A stretch of DNA of 64,000 nt from Cladobotryum mycophilum. Taxonomy: Eukaryota; Ascomycota; Sordariomycetes; Hypocreales; Hypocreaceae. The notes beneath the pieces are model-generated. The model was not told the DNA's origin, ran no database searches, and saw only the letters and a list, made by a program, of their open reading frames with translations. This document shows positions 21,641 through 30,392 of this stretch, one piece after another. Both the position numbers and the translations under genes were made by a program. The DNA lies in assembly GCA_036429605.1 (NCBI GenBank), contig CM071589.1, positions 4,774,001 to 4,838,000 on the forward strand, read 5' to 3'. Position 1 is the stretch's first letter; each line of letters begins with the position of its first letter.

Positions 21641-24287
21641 ATGAGCGACGGCATAGACCTTCAAAATATACTCCAAACGGGGTTTTTTACTACCTCAAGA
21701 GCTAGGCACGCCTACTCGTTCGTATCCCTATGCCCCGTGTTTGCCATCGTATAATGACCACCTATATAGATCTTCCTCTGAATCCCAAGCACGCCCTTCA
21801 ACCCCTCCGGTATCTGCAGCGTCCCGTTATATCCCTCGGTCACTCGAGAAACCGGCACGTTATCGGCGGTCATACCCACCGCCCCCGGTTGTCGAAGATG
21901 AGATTATCTCACTAGCAAAGGAGTTTAAGGGCTTGGCGATACCTGTTTTCGACGAAGAGCCGCGGTCGAGAGGGGAAGTTGATCAACAACCAATCATAGA
22001 AGAAGTCTTTGAGCACAATCCTGAACGCCGGTTCGTAGTTGTGCCAGGCTCGTCCAACGGATCCGATAGCGGGTCTGAAGACAAGGCAGCGAAGAAGCAA
22101 GCTCATAAAAAGGCCAAGTCGGCAAAACCGAGTCCGTCCGAGACGAATAATGAAAGAAAACAGGAGCCAGAGCCAGAAAGGCGTCGGACATCGGCATCCT
22201 TTGATGACACGCCAAACTTAGAAAGACGCAAAAGCAGACAAGACTTACCCAGGATTGAGACAGATCTTGAAGAGCATGAGACGCCACTACCAACTCATCA
22301 TCGAAGTAAATCATGTGCCGGAGATGCCCGCCCAAACTTCACTTCTTATCACCATCAACATCATCATCGTGTCTCGGGGGATGAATTTTTGTCGCCAGAG
22401 GTGACCAAGCTTGGACTAAATGGACGAGATAGTGCTTACTATGACTATGGAAGACCTAGTGGTCCTCGATCACAAACTCCGAGTGGTCGCGGTGAAAAGA
22501 ATGACCCTCGATGGGATGGGAAACATTGGCGAAGTTCAACTCCAGCAACGGACGAAAGATCAAGCCCGAGGGTGGAAACTAGCAGTCCCCGAGTTTCATC
22601 GTATGATAAGACTTATGATTCGCGTCATCGGGATGGAAAGCGATCCCCCCGAAGCGATACTAAAGATAGATTTGATTCACATGGTCGCCGCCGTGATAGC
22701 GATCTGGGTAGATCTCCATCCAGTCGCAAATACCGAGAACACAGTTGGTCAGGCGACGAAGGCCTTCTCAGAAATCCTCGCCACCGGTCTTCGCTTGGGG
22801 TTCCCCAAAGTTCCAGGGACAGTAGCCGAGTTTCTCGGTCTCCCTCCAGAGTTCGAACGATGCCTGTCTCCTCGGCCCAGTCTGAGGGGCTCTCAGAAAC
22901 AGAAAAGCCATACAATCGAGCCTCTGCTACATTCCCCATCATCGACCATGAGGAATCTCAAGAGCAACAAAAATCCCAGCTACCCTACCCAGATGATGAT
23001 GATATTCAAGATGCCTGGTTTGAGGGAGTGTCGGGAAGCAGTATCCCGAGACAGCTGCAACCAGGAGCGTCAATGGCATCCATGCCTCACATTCCACCTG
23101 TCATCGACGAGCCTACAGCAAAGTCCGAAATAGATGTCGGAGGATCATCCCCATTGCCCTCTGCGTCCCAATCTTGGCAACCCCCGTCATTTGAACCCGA
23201 GAAAGAAAATGCGTCTTTTGACAGGCCCGTTGGATCTTACCGGCGCTATTCTGATGCCAAGGGTAAGAGTGACAAGCAGGAGTTGCCCGAATGTTCTCGC
23301 GCAATTCCAGTGGCAGGATTAACAGACTGGATTACCTTGCCAAGAACGGATTTCAACATTTGCCCAGATTGCTATGGCGGTGTGTTTGCACCTACCCAAT
23401 ACCGGACAGACTTCCAGCCTATGCTTCGTCCTACAGTCAACCCTATTGCTTGTGACTTTGGATCGTCGCCGTGGTATCGGATCGCCTGGCTACTTACACT
23501 AAAAGAACAGAGATCCGACCTACAACTTTTCTACAAGGTTGCGAATGCTGCAGCTTCAACCAGCAAGCGCCCATGCCCTGGAAGCCAGAAGGCGTTGGAG
23601 TTTTGGTACACTGTCAAGGATCCCTTCACAAGACGGGCCGTTCCGGACTTTACCGTTTGTTACGAATGCACAAAGATGGTTGAAGCTTTGTTTCCAACTC
23701 TCAGGGACGTATTTGGCCCACAGGATGCCTGGAAAGACCCTGTCAGAAATATTTGTGCTCTTCACTTTACTCCAGAAAGAAAACAGTTCGCCTTGTATTT
23801 TGATGCATTCGAGACCACCGCCGAGCTTGCTTTCAAATACAACCGGTCCCCAGATATTGGCGAATTATGCATGACTCTCAGTCGAATTAGCACCTTCAAC
23901 GAATGTCGCGAAAGCCGTCGCGTCACTGATGGTTACTGGTACACATTGAGCTTCCTTCCAGAGTTCACAGTCTGTGGTGAATGCTACCGAGAGGCCGTCG
24001 AACCCCAAAAATCGGATGGCAATGACATTGCTCAGAGTTTCCACTCCAAACCACGCAAACTTCCAGTCGCAACTTGCCAGCTTTACTCTCCTAGAATGAG
24101 AGGTATCTTCAAATGGGCTTGTCGAAGAAACGACCCTGAGTATCTACAAGAAAGGGTGCGGGAAAGAATGCAAGTCGAAGAGGATATACATGCCAGATTT
24201 GTCGATCTGGTCAGGGATAAGCGCCGTGATGCGTGGACAGATGAGCAAATCGACAAGCTGGACCGCGAGTGGAAGAAATGGGAATAA
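21641..24287 (+). CDS. Fungal Cys-rich C-terminal-domain protein of unknown function (one frame break near the start)
   Basis: Not recognised as a characterised family. The main frame is open from 21657 to the stop at 24285-24287 but has no in-frame ATG until about residue 445, so the start must come from elsewhere. An ATG at 21641 (good -3 A) reads MSDGIDLQNILQTGF and would join the main frame if one base were absent from the GGGGTTTTTT run at 21679-21688; the product is then about 881 aa. Residues 1-500 are Ser/Arg/Pro/Glu-rich and disordered. The last 330 residues form a folded, aromatic- and Cys-rich domain (FNICPDCYGGVF, FTVCYECTKMVEALF, FTVCGECYREAV), three CxxC-type knuckles each preceded by an aromatic-rich strand, suggesting zinc binding. 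The C-terminus is a charged helix. A splice acceptor at 21699 is an alternative explanation. Confidence 0.8.
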
Positions 24288-25001
24288 CAAACTACGAGGA
24301 TAGCAATTCTACAACGTTGGCATATACGACGCACCGGTCGTATGAACATGATAGTAATGATCTATGAAATCTGAATAGCGCATTTACATAGCATAGCATA
24401 TATAAGAAAGAATTACCGGTAATTTCTACGTTTAGATAAATCTCAAGTTGTTGATTGTCTATCTTCTTACGGTATCCTAATGTAGTGGCACATTACCCTA
24501 TATAACTTAACTTGTCCTCATCACACTGCGGCACCTTGAGTGCGACAATTACAAGTTATCTTGCGAAGTCTAAATGATGGTCATATTCTATAAATTCGAC
24601 TTTCGCATGCTCAGTGGGTATGTTCGTAATTATACTATCATATCCATGCTACTTCGTGGCTTAAACACGCGCTGAGGAAATCTTGGAGGTGATCAACCCG
24701 AAGACTTGAATCATAGAGTCAAACTTGAAACAATTATATTTCGGCCGTATATTTCTATATTCATTATTACTCTAATTAACCGTTATCAGCCCATATTCTC
24801 CTTTTCCTCATTATATGAATGCGCATGATTAAATTGGCGGGCAATCTGGCCGCTGCAATCTTTCGCTCTACCCCCTGCCATCACGGCAAAACGTCATGGA
24901 CATGTTCTGATATCCAAATGAATGCGGAAAGACTGGTGGTTGAGAACAAGGTTGATAGTGAGATGCCGGATTTGCGCCTGTCATTAGGTAGACCGGAATA
25001 A
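24288..25001. other. Convergent AT-rich intergenic
   Basis: About 710 bp between the 21641 gene and the PGA2-like gene, markedly AT-rich with TATATA stretches; holds both 3' UTRs. No RNA or coding feature recognised. Confidence 0.55.
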
Positions 25002-25484
25002 TTAATCCTCCAAAAACTCCTTGATATCCGCATCGTCATCGTCCTCCTCTCGCTTCTTCTCCTCGGCTTCAAGCATCTCCCTCAAGAACTTCCTCTGCCT
25101 AACCCTGGCCTTGCTACCCCAGTTAGCGCCGGTGCCATCTGCACCTTCATCGGCGTCTTCGTCATCCGGGACCTGCGCTTTTAGGCCGCGTAGCTCATTT
25201 GGTGACACTTTGGCGGCTTCCTTGTCCGCCGCCTCCTGCTCTTCCAACTTCCTCACAGCGACCTTGGTTGAGTGCTTGATGACATACTGCCGCAATAGCA
25301 TGTATCCACCCACAATCATGACGAGGCGGATCCAGGACTGGGGAGTCATTTGGTTCAAGCCATCTGAGACGTTGTGCCGGGCATTGTTGCCATATTCGGC
25401 CAATTTGGCGGTAAGTAAGCTCAAAGGGTTGGGAGAAGCTCCTTCAGCACCTAGAGGCTGCTGCTGCTGCTGTTGAGATGACAT
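25002..25484 (-). CDS. PGA2-like ER membrane protein
   Basis: Member of the PGA2 family; the yeast protein is an ER/nuclear-envelope protein needed for maturation of Gas1 and alkaline phosphatase. Single exon, 160 aa. Seen: poly-Gln N-terminus (SSQQQQQQP); one transmembrane helix at about residues 51-69 (WIRLVMIVGGYMLLRQYVI); a charged cytosolic segment with KLEEQEAADKEAAK; the family hallmark NWGSKARVRQRKF near residue 120; and a strongly acidic tail (REEDDDDADIKEFLED). Length and order of elements match the family. Divergent from the uL4 gene. Confidence 0.85.
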   Translation of the reverse strand: MSSQQQQQQPLGAEGASPNPLSLLTAKLAEYGNNARHNVSDGLNQMTPQSWIRLVMIVGGYMLLRQYVIKHSTKVAVRKLEEQEAADKEAAKVSPNELRGLKAQVPDDEDADEGADGTGANWGSKARVRQRKFLREMLEAEEKKREEDDDDADIKEFLED

Positions 25485-26257
25485 GATGTTGGGAATATCG
25501 CTCTCACAAATGAGAGATGAGTTGTTAGCCAGTGAGTGAGAGAGACTTGCATAAGAGATTGGTGAGGTGATGAGGAAGAGAGTGGCTTGTCGAACAGAGC
25601 GTGGCTTTATTAAGATGTAATTAAGCTGATTAGAAGCGAGAAAAGCTTGAAGGAAGAAGAAAAAGAAGAAGAAGAATTGAAGGGAGATGCAGATGCAAAA
25701 TGTTTCTAGAACAAGGGGAGGCTTTTATCGCATGGATGGCTTACCTAGTACTTTGGCAATTTCAATGATTCGGGACTACCTGTACTTAATGATTACGGAG
25801 CCTTCGCACGGTTTCTCCGAGAGAGCCGGATTGGTCGAGCGTTGAATAAGGAGCCTTGGCAGGTTTCATAGAATTATGATGAAAACGCATATAATATACA
25901 TAATATTATGATAGGATTATACCCACAGTGTATTTCATCAACACTGTCTACATGCACTGTATGAGCGCATTGGCCAGACATAAGGCAAATAAATCACGTG
26001 GGGCCAACTCTCAATTCGCTAAGGTACGTACCCCACTTGCCCACCAGCTTAGGGTCTCCGCCCACCAAAATTGTTTGCAGGAAAATTCACAGAAATTTAT
26101 CGCGGGCCTAGTAGCATCTTACAACCTCCATCAGCAAATTTGACGCCGCCCGACCACGGTGAGTTGCACCCAGAGAGATTGATTCTTAGGACCTCTCAAA
26201 GTCATCTTCAAAACATTGACTCTAACTCCATCACCAGGTCCAAGTCCTCCCATCACA
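25485..26257. other. Divergent promoter region (PGA2-like / uL4)
   Basis: About 770 bp with a GAAGAA-rich tract at about 25647-25676 and CACGTG at 25995-26000. The uL4 transcript probably starts within the last 200 bp. No coding sequence. Confidence 0.55.
25995..26000. promoter_or_regulatory. CACGTG box upstream of uL4
   Basis: CACGTG core 258 bp before the uL4 start codon, the third translation-related promoter in the window with this core. Role inferred from position. Confidence 0.35.
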
Positions 26258-27533
26258 ATGGCTTCGCGACCTACCGTCTCCATCATCGGCAAAGATGGTG
26301 CTCCCACCGGAGCTACCCACGCCATTCCCGCCGTCTTCGCCAGCCCTATCCGACCAGATATCGTCAAGCAGGTGCACACTGGTATGGCCAAGAACAAGCG
26401 CCAGCCTTACTCCGTGAGCGAGAAGGCCGGTCACCAGACCTCTGCTGAATCTTGGGGAACTGGTGAGTTATACTTGGGGCGATATCAGAGGGAGGGGAGT
26501 TGAAATTTTTCGTGGGGGGTGGGGTGATTTTTTCACATCACCCACGGCAAATTCAACCGAGTCTTTGATATCGCCATCCGAATCAGCAAGGGGGAAATGG
26601 CTGACAACAATCTCCAGGTCGTGCTGTTGCCCGTATCCCTCGTGTCTCTGGTAGCGGTACCCACCGTGCTGGTCAGGCTGCCTTCGGTAACATGTGCCGA
26701 TCTGGTCGCATGTTCGCCCCTACCAAGGTCTGGCGCAAGTGGCACATCAAGGTCAACCAGGGCCAGAAGTCAGTTTTCAATGCTCCAGGGGGAAATACAT
26801 AGGTTGCCATTAAACTAACGTGTATTTTAGGCGATATGCTACCTGCTCTGCTCTGGCTGCCTCTGCTGCTGCTCCTCTCCTGTTGGCTCGTGGTCACCAG
26901 ATCATGACCGTCCCTGAGGTTCCTCTGGTTGTCGACTCTGCTCTCGTTGAGGGTGCTTCCGTTGCCCGAACTGCTGCTGCCGTCGCTCTCCTCAAGGCTG
27001 TCGGTGCCGGCCCCGATCTCGAGAAGGTCAAGGGCACCAAGAAGCTCCGTGCCGGTAAGGGCAAGCTCCGTGGCCGCCGCCACCGCCAGCGCCGTGGTCC
27101 TCTCGTTGTCTACAACCCCGAGGTTGACGGCAAGGAGCTCGTCAAGGGTTTCCGCAACATCCCCGGTGTTGAGACCTCCCCCGTCTCTTCCCTGAACCTC
27201 CTCCAGCTTGCCCCTGGTGGTCACCTCGGCCGATTCGTTGTCTGGACCTCTGCTGCCTTCCAGGCTCTTGACCAGATCTACGGCACCACCACCGAGCCCT
27301 CTGCCCACAAGAAGGACTTCCTCCTTCCTTCCAACGTTGTTTCTCAGGCCGATCTTACCCGATTGATCAACAGCAGCGAAATCCAGAGCTCCCTCAACGC
27401 CCCCAAGGGCGACGCTGTTACCCGACGATCGGCTGTCCAGAAGAAGAACCCCTTGCGCAACAAGCAGGTTCTTCTGCGTCTCAACCCCTACGCAAAGGTC
27501 TTCTCCCAGGAGTCCCAGAAGAAGCAGGAGTAA
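26258..27533 (+). CDS. RPL4: 60S ribosomal protein uL4 (L4)
   Basis: Core 60S protein whose internal loop lines the peptide exit tunnel; in yeast its assembly is escorted by the chaperone Acl4. Exons 26258-26462, 26618-26768 and 26831-27533; introns 155 and 62 nt; 352 aa. Seen: MASRPTVSIIGKDG start; tunnel loop across the first two joins (AESWGTGRAVARIPRV, then HRAGQAAFGNMCRSGRMFAP); globular part with HQIMTVPEVPLVVD and LLKAVGAGPDLEK; the basic KLRGRRHRQRRGPLVVY; and a eukaryote-specific tail ending KVFSQESQKKQE. Codon use is strongly biased to C-ending codons, as expected for a highly expressed gene. The first intron is unusually structured and is listed separately. Confidence 0.97.
26463..26617 (+). 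other. Structured intron 1 of uL4 gene (nested hairpin)
   Basis: 155-nt intron with donor GTGAGT, branch-like CTGAC at 26601-26605 and acceptor CAG. Within it three stems nest on one axis: 26478-26491 with 26562-26575 (14 consecutive pairs, two of them G-U), 26499-26504 and 26506-26508 with 26549-26557 (one bulged A), and 26519-26528 with 26537-26545 (one bulged G) closed by an 8-nt T-rich loop. The splice donor and branch site remain outside the helix. Structure is read directly from complementarity; function is inference. Confidence 0.75.
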
Positions 27534-27926
27534 ACTTCCTTACTTGTTGGGTGTGCAGCAAGTTCAAAATGTTTTTAGGTGGAGGGAATTTCATGGTTTC
27601 ATATCGAGGCGTAATGGCTTCTGGAAGGTTGACCTCTTGAATGAAAAAAGAGATTTGACTGTTACGACATTTTCTATATTCGTGAATCTTTAAGCGGTGA
27701 ATTTTATGTTTATGATCTGGTCCATCCAAGTTTGTCACTGTGCCTCTATAACCGCCACATCGTGTCGTGGTTATTGTTTCTGTCGACGTAGATGTCGATG
27801 TTTATGCGCAATAGAGTATATCTTGACAAGGATATCTGCTATTCTTGAATCTATACCGGTGCTACAAAACGTATTATGTAATAGTCCATATCCAGAATTC
27901 TCTATGTTTGACTGGTATGCATCCTT
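27534..27926. other. Convergent 3' flanks of uL4 and monooxygenase genes
   Basis: About 390 bp of AT-rich DNA with both 3' UTRs. Nothing further seen. Confidence 0.6.
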
Positions 27927-29372
27927 CTAGTGGATGACCTGCCGTGCCCCCTTCTCTTCAGGTTCATAGTGAAAACCCAACTCTTCTAGAGTTTTGGCTT
28001 TACGCCCTTGTTCTTCGAATCGTATCTTGGCCTTGTCGCATATGCTCCGTTGCCAGAATATCTCATCGTCCCATCGAGGAGGTTCTTTACCACGATGCGA
28101 TGATTGCATGGCCCATTCATGAAGTTCATTGATGTAATATCCATCCGCGCGTGGTTCAAACACCTGTAAGCTTTCTCCATACTTCTCTTCTAGCTCCCTG
28201 GCCCATTTCTCCATGTCTTTAAGTGGTGGAAGGAGCAGGCTGTTGGACCACACCGAGGAGAAGATGGCGGCTTGGGATTCGGATAAGGGCCATGGGACTG
28301 ACTTCATATTCAGAGTTGGGAAGACGAGGGTGGGGTTTTTGATGTAGAAGATGTGTTGGTATAGGCCATGAACCCCACGGCCAATGGTGATTATCTCATG
28401 GTTAATGTCAGGTAAGAAGGGGTAGCCGTAGAGGAACCCGGTGCAGAAAACTATATGGTCTATGTCTGCTACTATGCTCCCATCTTTTAGCAGAATACCT
28501 CGCTGGTCTATCAGGAAGTCGTCGATTTCGGCGATTTCTTCACAACCGGTATGTTTGAGTTTGTGAGGTGGTGTAGCATGTCTCACCGACAGAAGCGTTT
28601 TCCCTGCAGCTTGATTGATCTGCATTGCAACATCGAGGCCAGAAGGCCCGTTTCCAACAACGACCACTTTCTTGCCTTTAAAATGATCTGATTTGCGGTA
28701 TTGCTTGGAGTGTGTAATGATTGAAGGGTGAACTTGTTGAAACTTGGCAATGTTCTTGATGGAGGGGACATAAGGAATTGTGTAATGCCCGTTTGCCACG
28801 ACCACGGCATCGAATATGTCATTGAAGGCTTGACCGTCTGTAGTATCTTGATTCTCCACATGCCACTGGTCTCTCCCATGCTCTTGTACCAGTGAGACTC
28901 GCGTCACTTGATGGCGGAACTTGATCAGGTCTCTGATATCTTGGGCGTAGTGGACTAGATATTCCTGGATTGATTCCCGGCTTGGAAACACCCAAGCATC
29001 ATCTGGAAACTTTTGGTCGGTAAAGTTCATCAACGACCCCGGGAGGTTTGCATGGAGGTTGTCGTACATGGGCGAAGGGAATGTTGGCGCCGGGTCACCT
29101 CCAGGCCAGACGGACTGCTCTGGCCCCCAGAAGGGATCCTCTTGAGGGACGGGGAATTCTTTTGGTGTAAGATTGCTGTAGTTCCAGACACCGCCGACTT
29201 GAGCGTTTTGTTCGAATACGACAATGGACTCGAAAGTGCCCTGTGCCTTGAGATATTTGGCGGCAACGAGGCCGCATGGTCCAGCGCCAATGATGGCTAC
29301 TCTCTTGACATGGAATTGCTTGGGGGGCGGGGAAGGGGATGATGGGGTGGGACGTGACCAAACTGAGCCCAT
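27927..29372 (-). CDS. Flavin-containing monooxygenase (FMO family)
   Basis: FAD- and NADPH-dependent enzyme that oxygenates soft nucleophiles such as thiols or amines; yeast Fmo1 oxidises thiols in the ER. Single exon, 481 aa. Seen: FAD-binding GAGPCG (residues 29-34) within VKRVAIIGAGPCGLVAAKYL, followed by VVFEQNAQVGGVW; NADPH-binding GNGPSG in KKVVVVGNGPSGLDVA; an upstream HSKQYRKSDHFKG resembling the FMO fingerprint; and the ATG-type strand VFCTGFLYGYPF. Length is in the normal FMO range. A short Ser/Pro-rich N-terminus precedes the first Rossmann fold and no signal peptide is evident. It is not embedded in a biosynthetic cluster, so a housekeeping or detoxifying role is more likely than secondary metabolism. 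The substrate cannot be told from sequence. Confidence 0.93.
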   Translation of the reverse strand: MGSVWSRPTPSSPSPPPKQFHVKRVAIIGAGPCGLVAAKYLKAQGTFESIVVFEQNAQVGGVWNYSNLTPKEFPVPQEDPFWGPEQSVWPGGDPAPTFPSPMYDNLHANLPGSLMNFTDQKFPDDAWVFPSRESIQEYLVHYAQDIRDLIKFRHQVTRVSLVQEHGRDQWHVENQDTTDGQAFNDIFDAVVVANGHYTIPYVPSIKNIAKFQQVHPSIITHSKQYRKSDHFKGKKVVVVGNGPSGLDVAMQINQAAGKTLLSVRHATPPHKLKHTGCEEIAEIDDFLIDQRGILLKDGSIVADIDHIVFCTGFLYGYPFLPDINHEIITIGRGVHGLYQHIFYIKNPTLVFPTLNMKSVPWPLSESQAAIFSSVWSNSLLLPPLKDMEKWARELEEKYGESLQVFEPRADGYYINELHEWAMQSSHRGKEPPRWDDEIFWQRSICDKAKIRFEEQGRKAKTLEELGFHYEPEEKGARQVIH

Positions 29373-30392
29373 GATTGATAGTAGAGAGAGATCTGTGAGA
29401 TGGAGCGTACTTTCATATCATACCAGCGCAAACAAAGGGGAGGAATGTATTTATGTATTCGTATGGAGATGAACAATGATTCACAGGAGGCATTGCGTGC
29501 AGTTGGTGTTACACTTGGTCAACTAGATTAGATACTTAGGTAAGTATTTGTAGGTATGAGTAGAAGGCGGTGATGAAAGTAAATGCCAGCGCTGGCTTGT
29601 CTCACAATCATGTCGGGTGTTTGCGTTGCATGGGAGTGGTGAAGAACTGCTGCAGGAGTGAAACAAACAACAAACACACACACACACACACAAACAACTG
29701 CAGCGAAAATAAATAAACATGCATATGTATGTAGATGAAAATTAATGTGGATGATGAAACTTGAAGGTATTAGCAGTGATTAGCATGGATTCTCGGAAGA
29801 TGGTTCCATACCATATGAGCTGCATCCATGCACGCACTCACTCGCTCACTCAACTCCAGGGGGCCTGTGGCTGGTTTTGTCACCGTTACTTCAGCGCATC
29901 GCTCCCCCTACAAAGCAGCAGTAAGCGCCAACGGTTCAGTGGCGCCTCACTTTGATTTACACCGCTTTCCTCTTACAGCCATAACACACACAAACACACA
30001 CACGCATATACAGCACACAACGCAACAGGGGGGGCCTCCCTTTTTGCCTAGAGAACTTTACCTTAAGCTCTCTCTCCCTGCTCCTTTGCCCGCCCTAACG
30101 AAAGAGCTACAAGTACTAACCATCGGCGGAACCTAAACTACGACTACCTACCTGTACCTAAATGAAGTTGGGTTTATTAAATGCCTGAAGCTGAAGTGCC
30201 TGGCCTACCTACCATCGAAATCAACCAAATTTCCATTACGCGACAACGGCGAAATCGCTTCATACCCTGGCCAAGGTGGCGAATGGTCTCTGCACGGATC
30301 GCGACCTGATTATGACCCTCTTGACAATTCCTCAAAACCAGGCGCGCCACATCCGTTAAAACGAACGGGCGCGCCAGCGATACAAGGCAAAC
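29373..30392. other. Divergent promoter region (FMO / POT1-like)
   Basis: About 1 kb with an AC dinucleotide run at 29674-29692 and further ACACAC patches near 29980-30003. No coding sequence recognised. Confidence 0.55.
29674..29692. repeat. (AC)n microsatellite
   Basis: Nineteen bases of uninterrupted AC repeat in the FMO/POT1-like divergent promoter. Confidence 0.9.

Noticed and set aside
26673..27308. Minus-strand 211-codon frame across the uL4 gene
   Set aside because: Antisense shadow of a strongly codon-biased ribosomal gene; no homology recognised, and the sense gene is certain.
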